Source of the DNA: Raphanus sativus
Lineage: Eukaryota > Streptophyta > Magnoliopsida > Brassicales > Brassicaceae
NCBI RefSeq assembly: GCF_000801105.2
Contig: NC_079515.1
Location: 18,685,407-18,749,406 of the forward strand
Direction of reading: 5' to 3'
Length of the DNA stretch: 64,000 bases
Made by a program: the position numbers and the translations under genes. The stretch's first letter is position 1. The number at the start of each line of letters is the position of its first letter. Of the stretch, positions 34,209-46,259 are shown in pieces. The notes under the pieces are model-generated. The model made no database searches. It had not been told where the DNA came from and was given only the letters and a program-made list of their open reading frames with translations.

Positions 34209-35588
34209 GGCGGTGGAGTTTGAGACGTAGTGTGGGGTCCAGAGGCAGCTTTAGTTCTTCTTCCGACAGGGACAGGGAAGATAGAACCGTACTTAATAGA
34301 GAGATTCGTCTAAACTCTGGACTTAGGATCGGGTCATAAATAACCCAACGATTTTAAATTGGGCCTTGGACTCCACACAAGTTGTTGAATACACTTTTGA
34401 CTAATGAGAGGATGTCTTTTTAACTTTTTCATTAGCTTTTCTAAATTTCTAGGAACAAAAGTCTGGTAATGACACTTAGAAAAGCAATTTTTAAAAACAG
34501 TATTACTACCTTATTTAGTTTAGTCAAATATAAAAAAATTAAGAGCTCAATTTGCAAAAAAAATCATAAAATTAATAATAATTCATAGAAAACTAATGCA
34601 AAAAATTAAAATTTTGAAACATGGATAAAAGTATATTAGTTTTAAAATATACAAAATGAGCTAATCTAATTACCTAAAAACGTTTTTTTGTCTAAAATAA
34701 TCATAAAATAAAATTTAAATTTTATATACATATTTGAAATCAAAATAATAATTTAAAGTTGATTTATATCAAAAATTGATTTAAAATATGCATATATTCA
34801 AAAAAATTTACTAAAATATTTTCCAATAACTTTTATTAAAAAATGTTCTAAATATATATAAGAAAATTACAACAATATTTATATGTAACATGTTTTAAAA
34901 AATGTTTTCAATATATCCGAGCTTGAATATTATAAACTTATGTGTGAATTTGAGTTGGGTTATTCTGGATCTCGATGAATTCGGTTCTTATGTATAGGAA
35001 CCTAAAAATATTTAAATAACCAATGCATCTAAAACGGGTTCGGATATTTGTTACAAAAATAGCCATATAACCTGATTCGGTCCATGTATTTTGAATATCG
35101 TTAGTTATATTATGATACATCTACAATATATAACACTAATTATGAAAAATAAATATCGATGTATAAAAATATATTTCAGAGGCCAATTTAACAAAATATT
35201 AGTTGGCTCAGTTGAAATAAATATATTTATAAAAATTATATGAACTGAAAAAAAAATCAATATAAAAATACTGTACATTTGGATTCAAAATCATTTCTTT
35301 TAACAACAAACTACACAAATATGTTGATTGGTAATATATAAGTATATCACATTGTTTAAACAAAATATCAATGTAAGAGTATTGTACAGTTGCGTTTTAA
35401 AATAATTTATTTTAACAACAAACCAAATAAATATGTTGATTAGAGAGGGAATAAAACAAAGCGAGAGAAACACATAGTTTACTTGACACACTTTATATGT
35501 CGAATTTATTATAAAGAAAATTTTATTAAGATAAATACATTCAATAATTACAAACAAATAATATATTTCATAAAAATAAAAAATAATA
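34209..35588. other. Promoter side of the RBR gene and Helitron body
   Basis: The first about 150 bases are likely the RBR leader and promoter. From about 34450 on the sequence is AT-rich; 34650-34760 matches the Helitron interior at 24700-24840, so much of this is the body of the Helitron that ends at 35620. A piece of GGGTTCGG-type element remnant lies near 34930-35110. Confidence 0.5.
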
Positions 35589-35620
35589 CCCGCGCTTTCG
35601 AAGCGCGGGTCAAAATCTAG
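35589..35620 (+). mobile_element. Helitron 3' terminus
   Basis: A perfect hairpin CCCGCGCTT-tcg-AAGCGCGGG is followed by TCAAAAT and CTAG, then T. Its body extends left and shares interior sequence with the Helitron at 24.4 kb. Confidence 0.82.
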
Positions 35621-35718
35621 TTCTTTATTTATTAGATATTTTAATATAGATTGTTAAAATAAAAAATACCACTTTTACGGGCGTTTACGGATATGAATTG
35701 TTGTAATTTAAAATATTA

Positions 35719-36430
35719 CTAGAACTTGACTGCACTCCGTGCGGATGTTTGGTTTAATTTGCCTTCAACATAAATTCATAAACCGTTGTATTTATAGAAA
35801 ATTTTCATATACATTTTTATGTTTTGTAATTTACATATAGAAAAATATTATATTATTTTATATATAAATTTTTGATAATTATTTGTACATACTATTATAT
35901 TAAAAATTATAACTTGATGCAATTTGATATAATTTAAATATTCACATATTAAATTCTTATTTTATTAATTTATTTTAAAATAAAGTAACATTTTAGAATT
36001 TTTAATTGTTTACATTAGTTTTCTATGAATTATTATTATTTTTTTGATATTTCATTTTCTTGGAAATTGAATTTTAGAAATTTTTATAATTGACTAAACT
36101 AAATAAAGTAATATTTTATTTAAAATTTGTTTTACATAATATATACTATATATTTCAGTTTGTGTTTTTAATTTCACCACAAAGAAACAACAACCATTGT
36201 AATTAATTAATTTAAATTAATTTTAAATGTATTGGTAGAATCTATAAATAAAAATAATAATACAAAAAAATACTTAATTTATTGTAAATGCAATGGCTAA
36301 ATATGCAAATAAGAAAAAATATACTTAATCTGCTATCCATGTTTCCAAACAATTCTCATTTATTCTCTTATCCATGTTTCCAAACAGTATCAAAATGTAC
36401 TTCAGTTTTAATAATATATATAAAAAGAGA
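35719..36430 (-). mobile_element. Short Helitron, minus orientation
   Basis: The minus strand starts TCTCTTTTTATATATATT, then ATTAAAACTGAAGTAC (36430 leftward). It ends with an imperfect hairpin around CCGCACGGAGTGCaG and CTAG at 35719-35722. About 712 bp, non-autonomous. Words such as GTTTGGAAACATGGATA near its 5' end are shared with the Helitrons at 22.9 and 24.4 kb. Confidence 0.8.
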
Positions 36431-37519
36431 TTTGTACGACTTGTATAACGGTTAAAAATTGATGCATTTGTTGGATAATTATGACGGATAAACTACCAAA
36501 TTAAATAATACATCAACAAAAAGTTATATTCCAAAAAAACACACATCCAGTTGCAATTTAAATAAAACGATAGGAATGAGATAAACAAAAAAGATAACAG
36601 AATTCATTCCATTCATTCAAAATTTATTATGGAGTCATTTCTTTTTGTAACTTTTGTGGAATTAATGGAATGAGTATTCAATTCCATTTATGCCAAATAC
36701 AGATTCTTTTTTGGAATTAATGGAATAAATCATTCCCTGTCATTTTAGTCCAAAAATCAAAAATCCAGTTGCAGACTTTTATAATGAAAGAAACTATTCC
36801 AAGACCGGAGATGATTGTGAATGAATTTCAAATAATGATCCATTGTATGCTATATCATTTTAGACATATTGATAGAGAAGATCACTTTTTTGGTGTTGGT
36901 GGATAGAATATGCATGAATATATTCATTGATCCATGTAATAAAATACTGAATTTGAGTTACATTTCATTGATAGTAAAACCTAAGAGGCGATAATATATT
37001 TTAGATGATAAAAAGATGTGTTTTTTTATCTAAAATCAAAGGACCAAAAATGAAATATTATGCTTGTAGATTTGATAATGGAATTGGAAATAGTCCAACG
37101 ACCGAGCAACTTTCAAGAAGTAAGAAAATTGGTTCATATGCGGAAAATATAATGGCTTTAAAATGGATTATCCGAAGTTGAAGCCAATCCTAATACAGTC
37201 ATCAGTATCTGTTATAGAAAAATATAAGTTGACGAGCTATTTCACTATGATAATTATCGTATAGCACCAAATGCCTCTCAAAATGTTATCTCATTCTATA
37301 TATCCCTGAATTAAAAGTTCAAGATTTATTTACCCACGAATTTCAATTTCTTTGGTTTGTGACTTATTTCTGGTTTATGAGCTAAACCAGACAAAAATTG
37401 AACCACCTCTACAAATTTAACCTGACAAAATTACTCAGTCAATCTATTACATTTTAGTTTTGCCCAAATACTGAATCTGGCACGTCTCGTTAATCAAATT
37501 TTCAAAATCATGGGAATCG
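36431..37519. other. Intergenic, no gene seen
   Basis: AT-rich sequence with several near-repeats of GGAATTAATGGAAT at 36658-36730. No coding potential was recognised. Confidence 0.4.
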
Positions 37520-38620
37520 AGAATTGTTCTCAACCATCAACGAAGATCCTAAAAAGGTGAGATTCTCCTTGTTTCCTTGTATGCCGAGACTTCCTAAGTC
37601 GTCTTAGGAGTAGCTAGCTCCCGATGAATTCCTCGGAGATTGTAACCATCACTGTCGATGAAGCTCTTAACTAACAATAGAAGATGAAGTTCAAGAACCA
37701 TACCTGTAAAAAGACCGAGAACCGAGCTGTACAGTCCTCCATTCCGTCACAAGAACCAAAAGTCAAGTTTGAAGTCACCACCTCCACCAAAATAGAAAGT
37801 CTCCAAACCTACAGAGTCACTCAATTACTCTCAAGAACCACCTCCACATTTGAGGCCTCCGAGAATCAGAAGCCTATGAAGAGACCACTAGACCCAAAAC
37901 CAGTGTCAACTAATTTGGTAACCGAGAATACCATAAAGAGACTCAACTCTGGATTGAAAGTTGTCACTAACTGGAAAACTGGGAAGGCAAACAAATCAAA
38001 GAGGTCCGAGATGATGTCTCGTGAAAGATAGGTTCCAAAGGCCATTGCGACCGCTGGAACCTACTAGTGAAAGTTGATACAACTATTGAGCCCACAAACA
38101 CGAGACTGGACAGAAATCATGAACCAACACCTCATGCATTCCAAATATATTGCCTCGCCTCCAACAAAAGGTAGAAGAGCAAGCACCCTTTGATGCCGAA
38201 GAAGAACCGAAGACACCAAAACCGGAGGAAGTAAAAAATCTCGATCTATGACGCGGTGGAGCCACCGCAGCTATAATTGAGGCCAAAACAGAAACCCTCG
38301 ATTTTGGTGGATACACAGCGTAGAGAACAAATTTAAAAAACTGAACTGCTTATAACCCTAAAATCCGACCACCCACGAGCCACCGCAACGGCGGCCTCGC
38401 TAAACAGCCAAGAAAACAATAGATCCGTCGGAGAGCCGCACTTCGTGAGAAGAGTGCACCAAAAAAAGAAAACTAACCCAGAAGTTCAAGCATCTCAGAA
38501 GTAATGCAAGTGAGACGATGGGTAACAAAGAGGAAGATGAGAGAGGGAAGAGGCCGAACCTCTCACACCAGACGCCAGAAAAGACTAAGATTGCTTTCTA
38601 GTATTCAAGAGAAGACATGT
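37520..38620. other. Unassigned GC-richer block, possible retroelement remnant
   Basis: It stands out from its AT-rich surroundings. The plus strand has a 115-residue frame at 37684-38031 (basic, Thr/Lys-rich, no known domain). The minus strand reads like a leader with GGATTTTAGGGTTATAAG and a CT-rich start near 38590. No target duplication or poly(A) tail was found. It may be the 5' part of a LINE or a gene fragment; I cannot assign it. Confidence 0.35.
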
Positions 38621-38975
38621 TTTATTTGTGAATTGTTTGATAAAATATATATATATTTTTATTGATTAGTTGACTTATGTTTTATTATATAAAAATGATA
38701 ACTATATATTTCTACTAATTTATGTTTTTTGATGTAAGAAAAACAGTGATGCATGTTAGACATTTAAACATTGTAGTCAATGTTATAACTTACAAAATAT
38801 ATTTCAACTGGTATATAAGAAATTTTCCGCACATCATCACTTTTAGACAATGTAATATCGTGTAATAAATTTATTCATAATTATACATATATATCGACCA
38901 GATATTTGTTTCTTGATAAACTCAACCACATATATTTGTCATACATCGATCTATTCAAATTTGTGTCGCATGATC

Positions 38976-40052
38976 TTAGTGATATCCAATCGGAGCTGGA
39001 GCTTCCTTGAGCTCGCGTCCTTGAAATTGTATGTCCTGCCAACAGTAATCCCATATTTTAACAAAATTCACATTTATACACCTAATATTGTATATCATTT
39101 TACAAATACACATATAACTCCTTACCGAAGCATAATGGTTAATATCTCGGTGGTGAGCTTCGTCAGCTCGGATAACAAAAACCACGTCCCTCAGCGTCGC
39201 ATCTTTAGGCAACCGCCAGTAATCAATCGCGATGGCCGGAGCTGGTGAGTTTTCAAACTTTCCGGCATCAATGTCATTGAGAAATTCGGTATAAGAATTG
39301 ACAGCTTCTTCTTCTAAGTATCCAGTGATACGGTGAGCAAGTTTCGGAGAAATTACATAAGACAAGAAATATGCGTTGAAGAAAACACCTTGGACCGCAA
39401 ACACAATCGCCCGTTCGTACCTGAAAAAGCAAATTTAAAATGATAAATCAGTTATATATCTTCAAAAATTTATAAACATAGTAGTCAATTAGATAACTGT
39501 TCCAGGTCAAACCATTGTTGGTTTAAGAACTTAACCAAAATATAGAAAAGTCGATATTTGATTTCACTGTCTCAATTGTATACTATATGTTGTATTTTGA
39601 ATCGGGAATTTACCATTTGGGTTGTGAGAGTTCGATGAAGGTCATGAGATGCATACGCTCGTTCTCGGCCTCTTCGAGCAAAGCTTTGATCCATCCGCCA
39701 CTATGTTCGAACCTCCGTAGAGATTTCAAGTGCAAAAGCATCCCTCCCACCATTCCTGGCACCGCCGCCACGGTCTCCAGCAACATTGCATGGCACATAT
39801 GCTTCCTCTATACACAAAAAATTGAAATCAGTCGATATAAACGTAAAATCTACGTATATGGGATATCAATCAAAGGTTTATATTAGTTAGCCAACTAAGC
39901 GGTAGTCAAGGATGTGCTTGATAAATTGATTTTTATACTCGCTGAGACTTTAAAATCTCTTGGAACTTTTTACCAGTCACGCTTTAATCTTTTAAAAATA
40001 CTCATATCCAAAAAACTAATCACAACCCATATTTCTTTTTCTTATAAGATAT

Positions 40053-40101
<49 letters not shown>

Positions 40102-40650
40102 TAACTGCTGGTAACCAGCTCTTCTCTAAGGTTCGAATTCGATTATTGCTAAGCAAGTTTTCGAAATGTTGTCTGAACAAAATCAGTTACCAATCGATAT
40201 AACAATTTAAAGTTCTAATAAAATTACTTGGAAATAGAAAATACAAAATTGTACCTGAAAAAATAGTTGAACCGGTATTTTCAGAGTTTGGACGGTCCAA
40301 TATGCGAATTTGTCAGTGAAATTGGACGGTTTGTGATGTTTGGTTACATCAATGGACACGTCCGGTTTGTATGAATCCCATGGTTGAAAACAATTCCACT
40401 TCCAAGCTGAACCGTCCGGTTTAGTAATCTTAGTCGGAGGTATACCCCAATAAGTGGATATGACTTTGCCGTCGGTGGTTCGGACGGGATTTTCCGACTG
40501 GCTATTCCCAGTTGCCGAAGGTGACGTGTCGGAGCTCAAAAACCGAATAATGGGCAAGTGGCTCATGACATGTCCCTTTATTCCATGTCCAGTACCTAAA
40601 CCGGAGGATAGCACCGGTCGTAGAGTACGGTAAATCGATCTGGAGGACAT
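38976..40650 (-). CDS. AOX1D: Mitochondrial alternative oxidase AOX1D
   Basis: Four exons: 40650-40255, 39807-39614, 39420-39126 and 39035-38976. All are in frame with GT-AG junctions, giving 314 residues, normal for the family. The enzyme is a di-iron ubiquinol oxidase of the inner mitochondrial membrane that reduces oxygen to water without pumping protons. The N-terminus ([16 protein letters not shown]) is a typical basic presequence. The di-iron ligands are present: Glu in [20 protein letters not shown] with Glu and His, [10 protein letters not shown], and RADEAHHRD with Glu and His. Of the two regulatory cysteines, CysI is kept (KWNCFQPW) while the CysII position is Leu ([10 protein letters not shown]), a feature I associate with AOX1D. 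The ATG at 40650 is used because in-frame codons before it have no Met. Arabidopsis AOX1D (At1g32350) is stress-induced. It is the next gene after the RBR ligase, matching synteny. Confidence 0.95.
40055..40098. repeat. (TA)n microsatellite in AOX1D intron 1
   Basis: A run of TA dinucleotides of about 43 bases inside the intron between AOX1D exons 1 and 2. Confidence 0.95.
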
Positions 40651-40735
40651 GAGTACCAACAGTTGGGTTTGGATGTAATTTCAAAAGATGAGAAAGGGGG
40701 TCTTTTTTTTTTTTTGTTGAAACACGAGAAAGGGG

Positions 40736-40745
40736 GTTTTATATC
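40736..40745 (-). promoter_or_regulatory. TATA box of AOX1D
   Basis: On the minus strand the sequence GATATAAAAC lies about 86 bases before the AOX1D start codon, a normal distance for a plant TATA element with a short leader. Confidence 0.5.
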
Positions 40746-42793
40746 TTATTTTGTATAGCTCTTCTTCAGATTGGTTATGTGGCAAATGAATTGGGAAGAG
40801 AAGATATTATATAGTAGGACTGATTACTACTAATCTTGGTCAGATTCAAAGTTTCTTGGAGGATTAACAATAAGAACAGAGGAGAAGTTTGACACGTTTC
40901 GTTGCCCTGGAAAAGTAAAAGAACATGTGAATAGTTGTTATCGTTTACGAATACACATCTAGACTACCAAATTTGAACACAAAATCTTACATGATAGATG
41001 TTTTAATAGATGTTTTAATACGTATCATTAGATTACAAACTCCGGTTATCTTAATATGATACTACCGTACTATTTCATAGACTTTTAATTGCGTTATATT
41101 GACATATTGTGTTACATGTAATACATATTATGTATATTTGTTTAAATTATATTAAATATAGGTTAACGTAAAATCTATACTCTTATAGACTTGAAAGAAA
41201 ATTTTATTTCAGGGTTTAGATCCAAAATCAGTTCCGTCAAACTAGAAATGAATCGGGACTGCTTCTGAAAATGGATTTAGTTGTTGAAAGCTTGTATTGG
41301 GTATGATCTGAAAAGATGTACGAACAGAATTCTCATGATAATGACTAATGAAGCTACACGTAAAATCATCCGGAAGAGCCTAAGCAAGTCTAGTCATTTA
41401 CAAAAGTCAAAACTCAAAAATCTTGCATGTTGGGTCTGATTGTATGTTTTTCCTATGTTATTTTTTTAATCATTGGCTAATCTGTAAACCACCAAATCAT
41501 ACATTATAGTGAAAGTTTGGTAGAAATATAATCTTTGCAGGTAGCAAAGACTGAATACCTTGGTTTGGAAGGCATCTCAAATGGTCAACTTTTTTCGATA
41601 ATTCAAATGAGTAAGTTTTGTTGCAATAATAATGTCTTTCATCTTTATTTTCATACGAAAATATTTCAATTTTTTATTAATAACTATAATTAAATTCTAT
41701 TTTTTATTTTAAAAATTTACAATATCCAAGTTTTATTTTAACTAATTTTTTTATTATGTAGGTATATTTAGTTTTAATAGAATATACAATATTTTATACG
41801 AATTTATTATTGTATTAATGAAAATATCAAGAATTTTGTTAGATACAACACATACACTTGTTTGAGATCATGCAAAGATATTTTTTTCTCAAAAAGTAAA
41901 ATAATATTTGCACTTTTTTTTTTGAAAAATACAGCCATAATGAATATCTTACAAAAGTATATCATGAAAAGACTTATTTAATGAATTTTCAACAGAATAT
42001 TGTATGATTCGTCAGTAAATTTTATATCTTGAAGATACTTAAATGACGTTTTTAATAATTTTTTATTACTAATATAATTCTATGACTAATATAATTAAAA
42101 TAAACAAGATAAACTAACAAAATATTTATGTTTTAATCTATACTAATGTAAAATATGACAGAATCTATCTACTAATAATAGCAATCTCAATTAATTCCAA
42201 AGGTTGTGAATTCTAATTAAGTTAAAAGGTTATGTGTTCATTATAAAAGTTGCCAATTTATTTATGTGTATTTCCAACAAGCAACTCTAAAAGTATCAAC
42301 TTTAAAAGTTGTGTATTTTCATTTAAAAAGATATATTTGAAAGGTTGTGTCTTTTCAACCTAAACAATGCATTTGTTTTAAGAAATTGTTAAATATATAA
42401 ATTGGTGTCTTTTCATAAAATGTGACTTTTCATATTTAAATTTTATATTGTGTTTTAAGAGATAGTAAAAAGTTACAACAACGTGTCTTTTATCATAATT
42501 TTTTATTAATTTTTTTAAAAACTAATTGTCTAAATTTTCAAAATATAAATAGTAATCTTCCATAAATATATCATTTTCATGTCCATTAAGTGAAAAGACA
42601 CAAATGAAAATGTGTAACTATAAAGACACAAATGAAAAGGTGTGATCATAATGATACAATCGACATCTATATATACATGGGTGATGATGTTATTTGTGTG
42701 TAAGTTTTTGTGTTGGTAACAACAATAATACAAATCAACACACGATAGGAAATAATTATAGATAATAAATTTGTGATTTTCTCCATCAAAAAT
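40746..42793. other. AOX1D upstream region and AT-rich intergenic
   Basis: No gene is visible. The first few hundred bases are the likely promoter region of AOX1D. From about 41600 the sequence becomes AT-rich and repetitive, with repeated AAAAGTTGTGTNTTTTCAT-like words from 42230 to 42480 and again at 43440-43500. These suggest one dispersed repeat split by the element at 42794. Confidence 0.4.
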
Positions 42794-43262
42794 GGGGAAT
42801 TTTCAAAAATACCACTTTCAAGGTATCATTATTCATCTTTACCACCACTAAAAACACATTTTCAAAAATACCTTATTTATTGAAACGGTAAAAACTCTTA
42901 TATCTTTGTTTTTATATGCTTTTCAAAATTCTAATCCCAAATTCTAAATCCTAAACCTCTAATTCTAAACCCTAAACCCAAAATCTTCAACTCTAAACCC
43001 TAAACCCTAAACTATATACCATGAATTCAATATCCTAAACCATAAACCCTAAAGTCTAAACTATAAACCCTAAATCCTCAACTCTAAACCCTAAATTCTC
43101 AACTCTAAACCCTAAACTATATATCTTAAACTCTAAAACATCAAATCTAAACCCTAAATCCTAAACCTTCAAATCTAAACCCTTCATTAAAAGTAGTGGT
43201 AAAAATGGTTAGTGTAAACATGAAAAGTGGTACTATGAAAATGGTATTTTTGGCAATTTCTC
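42794..43262. mobile_element. Mutator-like non-autonomous element with telomere-like interior
   Basis: A 9-bp duplication ATCAAAAAT flanks it (42785-42793 and 43263-43271). The ends are inverted: GGGGAATTTTCAAAAATACCA at the left, and GAGAAATTGCCAAAAATACCA reading in from the right. A 9-bp duplication is typical of Mutator-like elements. The interior 42936-43187 is a string of CCCTAAA-type words. Confidence 0.85.
42936..43187. repeat. Degenerate interstitial telomere-like repeats
   Basis: Many CCCTAAA copies (the plant telomere unit) are mixed with CTCTAAA, TCCTAAA and ATCTAAA variants in the same orientation, wholly inside the Mutator-like element. This is part of a transposon and not a chromosome end or fusion point. 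Confidence 0.85.
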
Positions 43263-43739
43263 ATCAAAAATCACTTTAAGATATAAAACAAAACAAAGGA
43301 AGAAGAAATCAATTAGTGAATTGATCTAATACCAAACCAAAACAAGCATGGATCAAAGTTAGTTTATTTCTTATTCTCTAATAAAGTGTTAAGGTTAATA
43401 AATGTGATAATTTGAAAATAGTTACAATATATTAATAATTTTTTTGCAATTATTAATTTTAAAGTTGTGTCTTTTCATTATAAGAGTTGTATCTTCTCAT
43501 AAAAATTAAGATTAATTTTGTTTTCCCAACATGAAAATATTGAAAAGTTTTAAAAAGTAGTTAAAATATTTTTCAACAAGCAATTATTATAATATTTTTA
43601 AAAGTAGTTATAATATTTTAATAATGTCAATTAGATTTTTTTCACTATAAAATGTCTTTCATTTAAGAGTTGCATTGTTTTAAAAGAATTTGTCAAAATG
43701 AATAAATATATATTTTCATCGTAATTGTGTATTTTCCCA

Positions 43740-44260
43740 TGTTCAAAACTATGCTAGGTGTTAGTCGGGAGGCGACCCTCGGCCTAGCACCTAACGACAA
43801 AATCGGAGAATAAGCGGAGATTAATCGGCGCCTAATTTATAGATATATATTAGATAGTTTAATGATAAACATACAATTCCTGATTGCCTCATGGTTAATG
43901 GGCCTTAATCATTTACAATGCACCCGGGTTCGGACTAGGGATGCGATTTTTGGTTGTTTTTAAATTTAAAACACTAATAGATATTACGTAATCATCTTCC
44001 TCCTTATGACTGTCTGCTTGAACCCTAACTTGGCGGCCGCCTTCTTTTTCTTTTTCGTTTTTCACTATTTTCTTCCATTTTTCTCTGTATCTATAGCTAT
44101 AATTGATAGATTTATTAGAAAACCTTCAATTTTAAGGTCTACATGAACGAAATCTTGAGGCCGATAAGCGATTTTCCGATTAGTACCAAATCGCGGCGGT
44201 TAGAGGCCGATAAGCGATTTTCCGGCGAGTAGGCGGCCTTAGGCGCCGCGTTTTTGAACA
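43740..44260. mobile_element. MITE with TGTTCAAAA ends and GGCGCC-rich termini
   Basis: The ends are inverted: TGTTCAAAACTATGCTAGG at the left and TGTTCAAAAACGCGGCGCC reading from the right, each followed by GGCG/CGGCC-rich subterminal sequence. There is no transposase, and no clear target duplication was found. Confidence 0.6.
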
Positions 44261-45350
44261 CATGTATTTTCATCTAAGAGTTGCATTGGTTTTAAATTTT
44301 TTTGATAGAACGTATAAAGATATATCTTTTGATCATAAAATTGCATCTGTTAAGAAATTGTGAAAATGTTTAAAGATGTTGTTGTTACTGTCGGTGAATA
44401 TAAGTTTTATTGAAGAACCAATGCAATCTTTGGTGATAAATCATTGCAGTTGTTAATGATTATAGCATTTGGTGATAAACCATTGTAACTTTTGGAATAA
44501 ACCATTGCAACTACTAGCTAACCATTGCAATGTTTGGTTATCAACCATTACAATCTTTAGTCTAAGAGTTATGGGCACTGATAAATCACAATAAGAAAAC
44601 CATAACAATCGTTAATAGACTATAAAATTTAGAGATTCATTGTTAGCCGATTTTTGAATTAAAAAAAAAAATACATAAACATAGAGAACTCTATTTGTTA
44701 TTTTTGTGCTTTTTCCTAAGTTCGATAATTTGACTGAAAACCTGATAACCTTCTAGAGTATTTCCATCTTAATACCATCTTGACTTTAAAATAGTATTAC
44801 TAATCCAACAGAAGTCATCATGTCTTCAAAAAGGAAAATTCATAATTTATCGATTTAGTTGAATTAATTTTATTATTATGTTAGTTAATATAATAAATAT
44901 TTGTGTTTGTTAACAAATTTCCCAGAAGTTCAAGGTAATATTATAAATTTGAAAGGTCATTTCAACATAAATCAGAATATATCTAGTAAGATATCCAATC
45001 TCTTTAATATTCTTTCTAAAAAATAAAGCAAGCAAATAAATATTAAAATTATGATTGTTTTACCAACATAGAAATAGTAATTGTTTTAAAAAAGTATGAA
45101 CTGATAATTATAATACTATTTCTTAAATAGGAAAATTATTTAAATATCATGCAAAAAGAATTAAAATTATTCAAAAGGGATTGGCGTTATATATTATGTG
45201 AAAATTGTAATAATAAACTTAAAAAATGGAAATGCAATTGTCTGTAATATTTGTTCTGATAAAAAGTACAATCAGAACATTAAGGTTTATATAAATATAT
45301 CTTTAAATACATTGTAATTCATATTTTAGTTATTTAAGATTAAATATGAT
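44261..45350. other. Intergenic with short CCATTG repeats
   Basis: No gene. At 44415-44560 the word AACCATTGCAA and variants recur about every 30-40 bases (AATGCAATCTTTGGTGATAAA, AACCATTGTAACTTTTGG, AACCATTGCAACTACT and others). The rest is AT-rich. Confidence 0.4.
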
Positions 45351-46250
45351 TTTTTTGTCATCAACAAAACAGATTCATACTGACTCTGTAAACTAAACTG
45401 GTAATTTTGCATCTATGTGCACAACGAAAGACGGTTGTTCGCCTTTATATTCTCCGTCCAAGATACATAAATGATCTCTGAGTTGATAAAGTTTTCCTTT
45501 AAATTCTTAATGTCTTCCAGATAACTTTCATGAGCTGGCCATTCTTCTGGTTCCGAAACCATTTTTACCACTTGAGAACAATCCGTTGTAAACGTAGCTT
45601 GAGACTGACGTAAGTTCCTCATACATTTCATTGCACATATTAGTGCCCCCACCTCCGAGTGAAGAGATGAGAACTTTCCCTGACATTTATAGCCCATCAG
45701 TCCATCAAAACCCTCAAGAGTGTTATACCATCCTTGTCCTGGATAAGGTTCCGTATCTTTCCACGATCCATCTATAAAACACCATTGCCATGGAATTAAC
45801 GGTAGGGTCCTAGCCTCTGTCGATTGTACTGCCCGCTGGGTATTTGGGACATGTGCATCGGCCCAAAGTGTTGATTTCGTTTCCGCCAATTTGAACGTTT
45901 CTCTAGGATCAATGTCAAGATTGCTAAAAATTTTATTATTCCTCCTTTCCAAATGTATTATAAAATCTAAGAAAATTGGTGATCATCCATTTCCGGGAGC
46001 TCTCCAAAAAAAATGATCCATATTTGTGAAAAGATAGCTGGTTTGGAAGATAGCCGGATTTGATGGTATCTTTGAGAGTGCCCACACTTGACATGCTGGA
46101 AGACATTCAAAAAACACATGGTTTATTGATTCATTTGAAGCTCCACATCTTGCACAACATATATCCCCTTGTATTTCTCGCGCTTTTATGTTTTTTCTTA
46201 CAGATATTGTTACAGCCCATAATGGAGGTCGTCCAAATTGGCTTCTGAGG
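45351..46250 (-). mobile_element. LINE 3' fragment with zf-RVT and RNase H-like domains
   Basis: On the minus strand the zinc motif CARCGASNESINHVFFEC (about 46180-46100) is followed by a 179-residue open stretch (45952-45413). That stretch holds an RNase H-like domain (RVT_3 type) with the three acidic residues visible in CFIDGSWK, LHSEVGAL and TTDCSQVV. It ends near 45356 with TTGATGACAAAAAAA, a likely poly(A) end. The 5' part of the element (endonuclease, RT core) is absent and frameshifts separate the two domains. It belongs to the plant LINEs with an RNase H tail. Confidence 0.85.
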
Positions 46251-46259
46251 TTCTAACCG

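Noticed and set aside
42936..43187. Ancient chromosome fusion point marked by telomere repeats.
   Set aside because: The repeats are confined within an element with inverted ends and a 9-bp target duplication.
45413..45952. A host RNase H gene.
   Set aside because: The RNase H-like domain follows a zf-RVT motif and a poly(A)-type end, as in plant LINEs; it is a transposon fragment.
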